NCBI RefSeq assembly: GCF_003583925.1
Contig: NZ_QYCN01000005.1
Span: 1-61,137 of the forward strand
Length of the DNA stretch: 61,137 bases
Reading direction: 5' to 3'
DNA from: Hymenobacter rubripertinctus
Lineage (GTDB): Bacteria; Bacteroidota; Bacteroidia; Cytophagales; Hymenobacteraceae
Under the pieces are notes generated by a model. That model had not been told where the DNA came from and did no database searches. It worked only from the letters and a program-made list of their open reading frames with translations. Positions 8,243-16,355 of this stretch are shown here, in pieces. Positions within the stretch are counted from its first letter, which is position 1. Each line of letters starts with the position of its first letter. The position numbers were made by a program, and so were the translations under genes.

Positions 8243-8725
8243 ATGGCCGAAGAACTGCTCCTCGACACCACCCTCAGCAAGGCTGAGCAATACCGCCAAC
8301 TGCTGCCCCAGCTCGAAGCCCTGACCGCCGGTGAGCCCGACCGGGTAGCGAATCTGGCCAATACTGCCGCCGCGCTCCGGCAGGCATTCGGATTTTTCTG
8401 GGTGGGCTTCTACCTCGTGCAGGGCGATGAGTTGGTGCTGGGCCCGTTTCAAGGGCCGATTGCCTGCACCCGCATCCGGCGGGGCAAGGGCGTGTGCGGC
8501 AGCAGCTGGGACCAGGCCACCACCCTGCTCGTACCCGATGTGGAGGCGTTTCCCGGCCACATTGCGTGCAGCTCCGATTCCAAATCCGAAATCGTGGTTC
8601 CCATCTTCAAAAACGACCAGGTCGTGGCCGTCCTCGATGTTGACAGCGACCAGCTCAACGACTTCGACACCACCGACCAGCAGTTCCTGGAGCAGCTCAT
8701 GCAGCTGGCCGCCAAGTGGTTCTAA
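8243..8725 (+). CDS. msrC: Free methionine-(R)-sulfoxide reductase (GAF domain)
   Basis: Reduces free Met-R-O, part of oxidative damage repair in the cytoplasm. The whole 160-residue protein is one GAF domain. Three cysteines are at 75, 85 and 109; spacings of 10 and 24 equal those of the three catalytic/resolving cysteines of the E. coli enzyme as I remember them (84, 94, 118). The surrounding segments GPIACTRI, GKGVCG and HIACSSDSKSEIVVP are the family core. ATG at 8243. Confidence 0.92.
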   Translation: MAEELLLDTTLSKAEQYRQLLPQLEALTAGEPDRVANLANTAAALRQAFGFFWVGFYLVQGDELVLGPFQGPIACTRIRRGKGVCGSSWDQATTLLVPDVEAFPGHIACSSDSKSEIVVPIFKNDQVVAVLDVDSDQLNDFDTTDQQFLEQLMQLAAKWF

Positions 8726-8869
8726 GGTGAATGAGTACCTGGCCGAACAGGTGAGTTCTGTCACTCATTCATGCCCTTGATTACCACTGCCTGGTATTGG
8801 GGGCGCCGAGGCTGCCTTTACGCAAGGGGGGGCCTGGGGAGCGGCTTGTCATCCCCTTTCCTTTCACGA

Positions 8870-9186
8870 GCGTGAAAGTCCGCTTCGATACCCGCCCCGA
8901 AATCACCAAGGAGTACAAGCGGGTGCTGCGGGCCCGCGCCGCCAGCCCGGCCTTGCGCGCCGGCACGCCCACGGCCTACAGCTCCAACGACGTATGCGCC
9001 TTCACCAAACCGGCCGGCTCCAGCCAGGCGCTGGTGCTGGTAAACGTGCGCAATGCCACCGTGCAGTACCCCGTGCCCGCCGCCCTCGCCAACACCACCT
9101 GGACCGATGCCCTGCTGGACGGCCCCGCCACGGTGGGCACCCAGGTAACACTGCCAGCCTACGGCTATCAGGTGCTAACGAAGTAG
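8870..9186 (+). pseudogene. C-terminal remnant of a GH13 alpha-amylase
   Basis: The reading frame ending at 9186 encodes about 105 residues that match only the end of a family-13 alpha-amylase: the helix with RAASPALRAGTPTAYSS, the strand NDVCAFTKPAG, then LVLVNVRN, NTTWTDAL and a final strand AYGYQVLTK. The catalytic barrel is absent, and upstream of about 8870 the frame no longer looks like the family. It abuts the att site of the integrative element, so it may be what is left after an older rearrangement at this tRNA locus. Confidence 0.7.
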
Positions 9187-9264
9187 GCGTTGCGCCGCAG
9201 ATGCGCGACGGAAGTCATCGGACCACTCGCGGGGAAATGCGGCAACGTGAACGACCAGATAGGA

Positions 9265-9309
9265 CAAAAAAGAAGCGTCCCGGCTGCCTGTTGGCAACCG
9301 GGACGCTTT
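9265..9309 (-). terminator. Displaced original terminator of the initiator tRNA
   Basis: AAGCGTCCCGG pairs with CCGGGACGCTT, and on the minus strand is followed by a T run. It lies directly beyond the duplicated tRNA end at 9307-9326, the place where the tRNA terminator would have been before integration. Confidence 0.7.
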
Positions 9310-9326
9310 AGGTAGCGGGGACTGGA
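9307..9326. repeat. attL core of the integrative element
   Basis: 20 bases identical to 17644-17663 in direct orientation, including 14 bases of the tRNA 3' end (the gtagcgggg stretch and what follows). Beyond position 9326 the similarity to the tRNA decays quickly, as expected for the non-functional copy. Confidence 0.85.
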
Positions 9327-9450
9327 TTGCAACCCGCTATTGTACCCTTACACGTTGCACCCCCAAATATAGCCCCTTACTTGCTTTAAACCGCTTTCTG
9401 CCTTTGTGAGTGTCGGTATGTATATGAATAAATACGGTCAATACCTGCAA

Positions 9451-9473
9451 GTGTGTACCCCTGTGTGTACCCC
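9451..9473. promoter_or_regulatory. Putative integrase arm-type site (left)
   Basis: Two tandem copies of GTGTGTACCCC-like sequence. The same 23 bases occur at 17582-17604 with two mismatches, same orientation. Their position inside both ends fits binding sites for the integrase arm domain. Confidence 0.6.
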
Positions 9474-9489
9474 GTAAAAGAATATTCAG

Positions 9490-9497
9490 TAGCTTTG
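9490..9497 (+). promoter_or_regulatory. Putative -7 box for the integrase gene
   Basis: TAGCTTTG matches TAnnTTTG, 22 bases before the ATG. It lies 17 bases from the arm-type site, so integrase could repress its own gene. Confidence 0.5.
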
Positions 9498-9519
9498 GTG
9501 CGGCAACTACAACGACACT

Positions 9520-10785
9520 ATGGCAACTGTTTCCTTTCACTTGAAGGAGCCAAAGGCTGACCGCCCTACGGCTATCTACGCGCTGCTGACTATCGACCGG
9601 CGCACTCGCATCAAAGTCTATTCCGGCCAGAGCATACACCCCAGCAAGTGGGGTAAGGCTGACCAACGGGCGCAAGTACGCGGTAAGGGCAACGAATTGA
9701 ACGGGCACTTGAACGACGCGCTGGCCGGTATCAACGACCGGCTACTGGCCGCCTACGCTACCCACCTGGCCGCCGGCACCGTGCCCACGGCGGCGGCCCT
9801 GAAAGAGGCGGCGGCCCCGGAACGCCTAGCCGAACCTGTAGCGGTTCCCGTTGGTCAGTTCTGGCAACGGTACGAGGAATGGGTAAGCTACACCCACGCC
9901 GCCGGCACCGGCCGCACGGCTCAGGCCCACGCCACCGCCGGCCGGCACCTACGAGAGTTTGCAGCGGCCAGCGGCTACGCCCTCGACTTTGATACCCTGA
10001 CCCCCACCGTGGGGGACCGTTGGGCCACTTATCTGCTGAACACGGTCCGGCTTACAGATAACACCATCAACAAGCACTTAGGGCGGCTCAAAGCATTTAT
10101 GAAGTGGGCCGCCAAACGGGGCTACACCACGAATACCGCCCTAGCCCAAGTAAGCTGGGCACGGCGGGAGCCGGACGTTATAGCTCTGGCCGCCGCCGAA
10201 CTGGCCGCCCTAGAATCGTTGCCGCTGGCCGCCGGCTCCCGCCTCGACAAAGCCCGCGCCTGGTTCCTGCTGGCTTGCTACACTGGCCTACGGTATTCCG
10301 ACCTAGTGAGCATTCAGCCCCAGCACCTACGGCCGGCTACTGACAAACTCCCCGCCCACTTACGACTGACCGCGAAGAAAACCCGCGCCGTGGTGAACGT
10401 GCCCCTAAGCGCCCTAGCCCTGGCAATCGTGAACCGGCTACTTGCTGGGGAGCTGGCAACGGTGAAGGATCAACCGATAACGAACCCTGTGCTCAACCGA
10501 TTCCTAAAAGAGCTAGGAGAGCTGGCCGGTATAGATTCCCCAGTTGAAGTTATCCGGTACCGGGGCGGAGTTGCCGACGTAACAACGTGTCCCAAGTACG
10601 AAAAGCTGACAGTTCACACGGCCCGCCGCACGTTCGTAACCCTTAACCTGGGCAAGGGAATGAGTGCCGAGTTCGTAATGAAGCTGACCGGGCACACGTC
10701 GTACAAATCCTTTCAGCGGTATGTGAACCTGACCCCGCAACGGGTAGCCGAAGAATTTGCCCGGTTCCACGAAATGCCCGACTAG
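9520..10785 (+). CDS. Tyrosine recombinase (integrase)
   Basis: 421 residues. The N-terminus (about 1-85) is the Arm-DNA-binding domain common in Bacteroidota integrases, a SAM-like core-binding domain spans about 110-200, and the catalytic domain about 215-415. The active-site set is complete: R258 in YTGLRYSDL, K286/K287 in LTAKKTR, H366 and R369 in VHTARRTF, H392 in LTGHTS and nucleophile Y401 in FQRYVNL. It is expected to integrate and excise the element at the tRNA 3' end. ATG at 9520, 22 bases after a -7 box. Confidence 0.93.
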   Translation: MATVSFHLKEPKADRPTAIYALLTIDRRTRIKVYSGQSIHPSKWGKADQRAQVRGKGNELNGHLNDALAGINDRLLAAYATHLAAGTVPTAAALKEAAAPERLAEPVAVPVGQFWQRYEEWVSYTHAAGTGRTAQAHATAGRHLREFAAASGYALDFDTLTPTVGDRWATYLLNTVRLTDNTINKHLGRLKAFMKWAAKRGYTTNTALAQVSWARREPDVIALAAAELAALESLPLAAGSRLDKARAWFLLACYTGLRYSDLVSIQPQHLRPATDKLPAHLRLTAKKTRAVVNVPLSALALAIVNRLLAGELATVKDQPITNPVLNRFLKELGELAGIDSPVEVIRYRGGVADVTTCPKYEKLTVHTARRTFVTLNLGKGMSAEFVMKLTGHTSYKSFQRYVNLTPQRVAEEFARFHEMPD

Positions 10786-10824
10786 GCAACGTAATAAATC
10801 GGTACATTTTAGAGCTGGCAAGCC

Positions 10825-11820
10825 GTGAAAAGCACACAACTAACGGGTGAATTGAGCACCTTGGCAAATAGCCATTGGCGCGAAGTAGCAGAATATGATA
10901 GGTTCGTGCTGCCGCTATTGGTGCGCCTCGAATCGGTAGACTGGGGGCGGGTACTTGCAGTGCAAAAAGCCCGTTGGCACCGGGGCGCTATCAATGCACT
11001 ACGGGCAAAAGGCCAGCCCTTAAATTGGGCGGCTCCCCGTAACTACGGTGGGCCGTGGGGCTCTCGTTTCCAGTTCACAGACTTACAGAAGCCCAACTAT
11101 ACGCTGGCCGGATATAAGCAGCGCGAGTATGAAATTATGCTAGAAATGTGGGGCGGGGCGTTGGGCAACTCAGATGTTCAGGCCAGCACCACGCCCGACC
11201 GTCGGCAATTTCTGGCTGGCCGGCTCAGAACGGCCAGCCGTATGTTGAGTCAGTATGTTGAAACGCGCTACTTGGGAATGCAGGGTGTGTTTGTCGAAGA
11301 AAAATTTGAGCTTGAGCACGCGCTAGCAGCGGCCCTGGCCGGCAAAGTTCTAGACCCTTCTACGGTAGGCAAGACAGAGGCCAACCTGACCCACTTCCGG
11401 CAAGCTCTGACAGACTTTCACGAAGCGGAGCGGCCAGCGCCCGCCGCCGCCGTAGTTGCGGGGGTTGTGTCTAGTTCAGCCACACCCGCGCCGAATCCGC
11501 CACCGGCTTGCCCTTTTGCGCCATTATTGCTCAACTACTCTTTGGCCGAACTGACCGCGTTGCTGAAAGAGTTAGGACTAATCGATCCTAACACCGGAAA
11601 AGCCACCCCAGCGGCTAGCCCTGGGGCATGGATTGGAGTAGTGTACGGTTTGATGGAGGCAGCCCCGCCCCGCCTGCGAAACAACAAGCGGGCAGCCCGT
11701 CAGGCGTTGGTTGAAATATTCGGCGCGGTCGTTAGTGAAAGCGCCTTAAATAAAGGGCTAGGCAAGAATAGGAGCGAAGCAGAACGCTTCCGAGATACTA
11801 CGCTAAAGATTCTAGGCTGA
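10825..11820 (+). CDS. Hypothetical protein of the integrative element
   Basis: 331 residues starting at GTG 10825, 39 bases after the integrase. I do not recognise it. The first 200 residues are mainly helical with many charged and aromatic residues. A Pro/Ala-rich linker (about 208-230) follows, then a C-terminal block of about 95 residues beginning LAELTALLKELGLIDPNTGK and ending in a helical section. That arrangement recalls C-terminal regions of RteC-like proteins of Bacteroidota mobile elements, but this is only an impression. Codon use is less GC-rich than the chromosomal genes nearby. Confidence 0.7.
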   Translation: MKSTQLTGELSTLANSHWREVAEYDRFVLPLLVRLESVDWGRVLAVQKARWHRGAINALRAKGQPLNWAAPRNYGGPWGSRFQFTDLQKPNYTLAGYKQREYEIMLEMWGGALGNSDVQASTTPDRRQFLAGRLRTASRMLSQYVETRYLGMQGVFVEEKFELEHALAAALAGKVLDPSTVGKTEANLTHFRQALTDFHEAERPAPAAAVVAGVVSSSATPAPNPPPACPFAPLLLNYSLAELTALLKELGLIDPNTGKATPAASPGAWIGVVYGLMEAAPPRLRNNKRAARQALVEIFGAVVSESALNKGLGKNRSEAERFRDTTLKILG

Positions 11821-11943
11821 CAGGTTCACCAGCAACGTTTTCCGTATTCCTCCGCATCCTTCCGTAGGCACGATTCCGGAATGTGTAACCCCGCTCTTTG
11901 TAGCAGAGCTGGCCGGCTAACCTTCCCGGCGGCCCTGTTACTA

Positions 11944-12246
11944 ATGCAAGCTGTTATTCCCGTAGGCGTTGAGTACGCCCAATTACTCGAAGATGTACGG
12001 GCCGTTGTTCGGCACGAACTAACCAACCGCGCCACCGCAACTGCTACTGAGGCCACGCCCGTTGATGAGCTGCTGACCGTGCGCGAAGCCGCCGCCCTGC
12101 TAGACGTTACCCAACAGACAGTACACGAATGGAAGCGGCGGGGCTTGCTCAAGTATCATAAGCTTGGCCAGCGCACCTATTTGAAGCGGGCCGACGTACT
12201 GTCCGCGCTGCAAGGGCACCAGCGCACCACGAAAAAAGGTCGTTAG
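11944..12246 (+). CDS. Helix-turn-helix protein, excisionase-like
   Basis: 100 residues from ATG 11944 (an earlier ATG at 11881 adds 21 residues unlike the family). The C-terminal half is a MerR/excisionase-type winged HTH: LLTVREAAALLDVTQQTVHE, then RRGLLKYHKLGQRTY and a final helix. Proteins of this type in Bacteroidota elements either direct excision or regulate the replication genes. It lies 4 bases before the helicase gene, so the two are translated together. Confidence 0.85.
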   Translation: MQAVIPVGVEYAQLLEDVRAVVRHELTNRATATATEATPVDELLTVREAAALLDVTQQTVHEWKRRGLLKYHKLGQRTYLKRADVLSALQGHQRTTKKGR

Positions 12247-12250
12247 TCTG

Positions 12251-13759
12251 ATGCAGCAGGCTAAAGACCTACAATCTTCGGAGTTGGCGGGAGGCCAGCT
12301 CGAAGAAAAAGCAGCTAGCAAAAAGGGGCGCAACCTCAAAGCTGAACTACTAGCTGACGCCGAACGCCTAGCCGCCCCGCCTGCTGTTGTCTCTCACGAA
12401 CAACTTTTTGCTGACCTACTTGAGCAGGTACAACCCGTGAATTTTCGGGAGTTGGCCCGCCTCGATGATGAAAAGGATAAGCTGCATACCTCGCATTATG
12501 TAGTGCTAGTTATTGAGCAAGTATTGCAGTTGGCCCAACAAAATAGCTGGGGCTTATGTAGGCGGCAAGGGTTTCTGTATGCCTACAACGGGGCCTATTG
12601 GAAACAGATAGAAGAACCAACACTTCGCACATTCCTACGGCAAGTAGCCGAACGGCAAGGGGTACCGGCTATGAAAGCTCGGCACCACGGCTTTAGTGAG
12701 CAATTGTATAAGCAGTTTCTTGAACTGGCCTCTTTACCCGCGCCCGCCGCTACAACCCGCGCCGCCGTACTGGTGAACTTGCAAAACGGCACTTTTGAGA
12801 TAGGCCAGACCCAACAGCTACGGCCGACTGACCCGGCTGACTTTCTCACTCACCAGCTACCCTTTGCCTATGAGCCTGGGGCCACCGCGCCCCGCTGGCA
12901 AACCTTCCTGAATCGGGTTGTGCCGAACCCGGCCAGTCAGCAGGTACTAGCCGAATACCTGGGGTACGTATTCATTGCCCCGGCCCGGTTGAAGCTGGAA
13001 AAGGTGTTGCTATTATACGGTACGGGAGCTAATGGTAAATCCGTATTCTTTGAAGTTGTTACGGCCTTACTGGGGCCTGAAAACGTCAGCAGCTACTCAC
13101 TAAAAGCCCTGACCAGTGAGCCGGCGTATTGCCGTGCCCACCTAGCTACCAAACTGGTGAATTATGCCAGTGAGTTGCACGGGAAATTAGAAGCTGATGC
13201 GTTCAAACAGTTGGCTTCGGGTGAACCCGTAGAAGCCCGGCTACCCTACGGTCAGCCCTTCATTCTGACAGACTATGCGAAGCTGATATTCAATTGTAAT
13301 GAGCTGCCAACGGAAGTAGAACAGACCCACGCTTTTTTCCGGCGGTTTCTGATAATTCCGTTTAACGTTACGATTCCCGAAGCGGAGCAAGATAAAACGC
13401 TAGCCGGGGGCATTATTCGGGAGGAACTGGCCGGGGTGTTCAATTGGATATTAGCCGGCCTAGGGCGGGTGCTCAGTCAGCAGGGCTTCACCGATTGCGA
13501 AGCGGCCCGCCAACAGCTCGAATTGTACAGGCTCCAATCTGATACCGTGCGCCTCTTTTTAGATGAATTTGAGTACACGGCCAGCCCCGAAGTGTATGAG
13601 GCTACTGATGGCGTGTACAGAGGGTACCGGCAATTCTGCGCGGATTTTGGGAGCCACCCCGTAGGGCGTCAGAAGTTCGTGGGTCGGCTAAAAGCTGCGG
13701 GTATTGCTCAGACCCGCATAAAAACGGGGATGGTGCTGCATTTGAGCCGACCCCTCTAA
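12251..13759 (+). CDS. P4/D5-family replication helicase
   Basis: 502 residues. The N-terminal 200 residues contain a D5_N-like region, then a superfamily-3 helicase: Walker A GTGANGKS (257-264), a Walker B-like strand KLVNYASELH (301-310), sensor KLIFNCNELP (344-353) and an arginine finger region FFRRF (362-366). The family unwinds origins of satellite phages, plasmids and poxviruses. Together with the next gene it should let the excised element replicate. The primase part typical of phage P4 alpha protein is not in this polypeptide; it seems to be carried by the separate gene at 13874. Confidence 0.9.
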   Translation: MQQAKDLQSSELAGGQLEEKAASKKGRNLKAELLADAERLAAPPAVVSHEQLFADLLEQVQPVNFRELARLDDEKDKLHTSHYVVLVIEQVLQLAQQNSWGLCRRQGFLYAYNGAYWKQIEEPTLRTFLRQVAERQGVPAMKARHHGFSEQLYKQFLELASLPAPAATTRAAVLVNLQNGTFEIGQTQQLRPTDPADFLTHQLPFAYEPGATAPRWQTFLNRVVPNPASQQVLAEYLGYVFIAPARLKLEKVLLLYGTGANGKSVFFEVVTALLGPENVSSYSLKALTSEPAYCRAHLATKLVNYASELHGKLEADAFKQLASGEPVEARLPYGQPFILTDYAKLIFNCNELPTEVEQTHAFFRRFLIIPFNVTIPEAEQDKTLAGGIIREELAGVFNWILAGLGRVLSQQGFTDCEAARQQLELYRLQSDTVRLFLDEFEYTASPEVYEATDGVYRGYRQFCADFGSHPVGRQKFVGRLKAAGIAQTRIKTGMVLHLSRPL

Positions 13760-13781
13760 AAAAATCTTCTTTTCTGGCCTA

Positions 13782-13851
13782 CACCTTTTACATCTTCTAC
13801 ATCCAGCCGCCGGCTAGTTTTGGCCCGCCGGTGTAGAAGGTGTAAAAGATG
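13782..13851. repeat. Inverted repeat, possible origin or regulatory hairpin
   Basis: Arms of 20 bases (13782-13801 and 13832-13851) differ at two positions; inside each arm short TTTTACA/TTCTACA words recur. It sits between the helicase and primase genes. It may be an iteron-type origin, or a terminator/attenuator. Confidence 0.5.
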
Positions 13852-13873
13852 CAGGGCTAAAAACATCTTTTTT

Positions 13874-14926
13874 ATGTCTACCCTGACTACCCACCGCTAC
13901 GCCTTGGCTCCCTACACCGGCCCAAAATCGCGTACCACGTGCCCAATATGCGACAAGCCGCGCTGTTTCACCCGCTACTTAGATACAGAAAGCGGCGAAC
14001 TACTACCCGATGAATACGGCCGGTGCGACCGGGAAACGAATTGCGGTTACTCCCTAACCCCCTACGCCCGCCCGGCCAGCGGCGGGTTGAGCTACGCGGC
14101 GGCGGTTCGGCGCAATGAGCGGCCCACCGCCCGCCCGCCGGCCAACCGCCCGCCGGCCGTAGTCCCTCGCAAACAGGTGTTGACCATACCGGCCGACGTA
14201 TTCAGGGCCTCGCTAACTGGTTACGAACAAAACAGCCTAGCCACACTGCTACGGCAACACTTTGGCTGGGGAATAGCTGATGAACTGCTGACCCGCTTTC
14301 AAGTAGGTACATCGGCATACTGGCCGGGGGCTTGCGTGTTTTGGCTAATTGATGAACGCGGCCGGGTGCGGGGCGGGCAAGTTGTACTGTATGATGAAAC
14401 AGGCCACACCGCAAAGCAGCAGAAGCCGGATGGTACGTCTTACCGCTTCACCCGGTGGGCACACACGGCCTTAGCTGCTACCCACCGCCGCCGGGGCACC
14501 CCGTTACCGGCTTGGCTGTCGGACTATCAGCAGCACGGCCAGAAAAGCCCCTGTTTGTTTGGCTTGCCCCAACTAACCGCCGCGCCCGCCGGGCAAGCCG
14601 TGGCCTTAGTTGAAAGCGCAAAAACGGCTATTCTGGCAACACCTTACTTTCCCCAGTATGTTTGGCTGGCAACGGGTGGGCTTAGCTACTTGACCCCGGC
14701 ACGTGTCTCACCACTCAAGGGCCGCCGTATCGTACTGTTTCCCGACGCGGGAGCACTAGCCGCTTGGCAGGTAAAGGCCACCGAACTACGGGGCTTAGGG
14801 TTCACGGTAGAAGTATCGGACAAGCTGGAAACGTTGGCTACGGCCGACGAACGGGCCGCCGGCTTAGATCTAGCCGACGTGTTACTAACTGAGTGGCCCG
14901 GTTATCCGCCTAGTTGGGACAATTAA
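13874..14926 (+). CDS. Zinc-finger/toprim primase-like protein (DUF6371-like)
   Basis: 350 residues from ATG 13874 (a TTG at 13820 would extend it into the hairpin). The N-terminus has a CHC2-like zinc ribbon: TTCPICDKPRCF, then YGRCDRETNCGY. A toprim-like fold appears in the second half, with the acidic strands VALVESAKTA and IVLFPDAGA. By layout this is the primase partner of the D5 helicase. The class is frequent in Bacteroidota integrative elements; I match it to DUF6371 from memory only. The protein probably acts on DNA in the cytoplasm. Confidence 0.75.
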   Translation: MSTLTTHRYALAPYTGPKSRTTCPICDKPRCFTRYLDTESGELLPDEYGRCDRETNCGYSLTPYARPASGGLSYAAAVRRNERPTARPPANRPPAVVPRKQVLTIPADVFRASLTGYEQNSLATLLRQHFGWGIADELLTRFQVGTSAYWPGACVFWLIDERGRVRGGQVVLYDETGHTAKQQKPDGTSYRFTRWAHTALAATHRRRGTPLPAWLSDYQQHGQKSPCLFGLPQLTAAPAGQAVALVESAKTAILATPYFPQYVWLATGGLSYLTPARVSPLKGRRIVLFPDAGALAAWQVKATELRGLGFTVEVSDKLETLATADERAAGLDLADVLLTEWPGYPPSWDN

Positions 14927-14963
14927 CCTTCCCTATTTATTTCGGATTCCTAAATGCTTCACC

Positions 14964-15553
14964 ATGCCCCGCCCCCGAACCGACCCACCTACTACTGACT
15001 TCACCCAAAAGATTCAGCTAGCCGACTTGCAGCCAAAGGGGTACTTCGCGGCCGGGCCGTTAGCATTCAGCATAACGCTACCCAACCTCTACACCGGCAA
15101 ACCGAACGGCCAGCTAGCTTGTGAGCTGACAATGACAGAAAACGGCGGGCGGCTACGGCTTCGCTACTCTATTAACGGAACGCCCTACGATTACTGTATT
15201 GAATTAGAAGCGGTCAATTCCAACCTGGGGCGGGGCACGTATTACCTGTTTAAGTGCCCACTGTCAGGGCGACGGGCAAGAGCCTTATATAGTTGTTCAG
15301 GTAGCCCGTATTTCGCCCACCGGGCCGCGCTGGGGGTAAAGTATGAGACGCAATATGTAGCTGGGGCTTTTGGTGCCGTGGTGCCGTGGTGCCGTTAGTT
15401 AAGCAAAATATCAAAGCGAAAAGGGCCTTAGCTAAACCGTATCGTAAGACGCATTATGCTGGCAAACCGACACGCTGGCATCTGGCCGCGATCCGGGCGT
15501 TAGCCAAAAGCCGTGAAATAGCACCCAGCATTCTGGCCATTTTTCGATCATAA
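14964..15553 (+). pseudogene. Mobile-element protein frameshifted by an 8-bp repeat
   Basis: The frame from ATG 14964 ends at a TAG (15396-15398) after 144 residues, with the motif FKCPLSGRRARALY typical of a conserved protein of Bacteroidota elements. A second frame running to 15553 encodes LAKPYRKTHYAGKPTRW, the C-terminus of the same family. The break is exactly at three tandem copies of TGGTGCCG (15371-15394). With two copies the frames join into one protein of about 193 residues. So either the gene is freshly broken, or it switches by slippage. Confidence 0.75.
15371..15394. repeat. Three tandem copies of an 8-base unit
   Basis: TGGTGCCG repeated three times; losing one copy restores the reading frame of the gene at 14964. 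Confidence 0.9.
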
Positions 15554-15572
15554 CTCACTGGCTGACAAATTA

Positions 15573-15612
15573 AAAGCCCCCGCACCTCTCAATTGAGGTG
15601 TACGGGGGCTTA
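15573..15612. terminator. Terminator between convergent element genes
   Basis: AAGCCCCCG and CACCTC pair with GAGGTG and CGGGGGCTT (2-base bulge), flanked by A and T tracts. Confidence 0.75.
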
Positions 15613-15698
15613 ACTGTAAGCAAAGCTGCCAACTACATGCCGTGCGAGTGCTATAATGTTTGCGAAATCAAACTTTTATCAATTGCTTGAGAAACCCA

Positions 15699-16355
15699 TT
15701 ACATATCACCTACTGTAATAAAAACTTGGCGGATTACTCCATTTTGATCTACTGCTTTCACTTGTAAGTTAGTAGTCCACGAACGCTTAAGGTGGTGAAA
15801 AAAATTACAATGTTTCTGCTTGATAAATCCAATAAAAAGTTCATCCTTAAATACTCTAATTGCCTTACAATCTACTTCGTTTTTTCGATCAAACTTGAAC
15901 TGCAATTTGTCTCCCTCAGCTATAGTGCCTCGTGGTAATTCCAATGATCTAGTGTATGCTAAATCAGTAACAAATTGAAAATGACGCTTAGGGTAAAAAT
16001 CTGCTAAAAATTCAAAGTTATCAGTCGTAAGCCAACCCTGAGTCATTGCTAGCATATCGAAGGCATCATAGCCTTTGCCTTCTGCAGACCAGAATTCCAG
16101 CATATTACTTCGATCGTTCCTCTCGTTTCTAGTAAGACGTCGGGCGAATATTTCCAGAACGCCATCCGTGTATAGAGTATTAATATCTGGGAACTCAGTA
16201 TAGGATATGAAGCCTACCTTCTTGGCTTCTTCCACATTTTCGGGGTAATATTTGAAGGTAATGGTTTTATTCGCTTTGCGATACAGCCTGCCAACTATGT
16301 ACCTTTTGCTACCAGGACTTGGCCGCCAACTCAGAAATATTTTGCGGACAATCAT
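15699..16355 (-). CDS. HipS-like (HipA N-terminal) plus HIRAN domain protein
   Basis: 218 residues. Residues about 20-120 follow the layout of HipA N-subdomain 1: YIVGRLYR, a strand ITFKYYPE, GFISYTEFP, LEIFARRLTRNERNDR, then AFDMLAMTQGW. In split HipBST systems this subdomain is a separate protein, HipS, which is the antitoxin. Residues about 130-195 look like a HIRAN domain: LPRGTIAEGDKLQFK, NEVDCKAIRVFKDE, FIGFIKQKHCNFF. HIRAN domains bind DNA 3' ends in HLTF and occur in many bacterial and phage proteins. Its ATG overlaps the kinase stop by 4 bases, so translation is coupled. AT-rich like its partner. The domain calls are by eye. Confidence 0.7.
   Translation of the reverse strand: MIVRKIFLSWRPSPGSKRYIVGRLYRKANKTITFKYYPENVEEAKKVGFISYTEFPDINTLYTDGVLEIFARRLTRNERNDRSNMLEFWSAEGKGYDAFDMLAMTQGWLTTDNFEFLADFYPKRHFQFVTDLAYTRSLELPRGTIAEGDKLQFKFDRKNEVDCKAIRVFKDELFIGFIKQKHCNFFHHLKRSWTTNLQVKAVDQNGVIRQVFITVGDM

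Noticed and set aside
10825..11820. Calling the unknown element protein RteC
   Set aside because: Only a loose resemblance of the C-terminal helices; no decisive motif.
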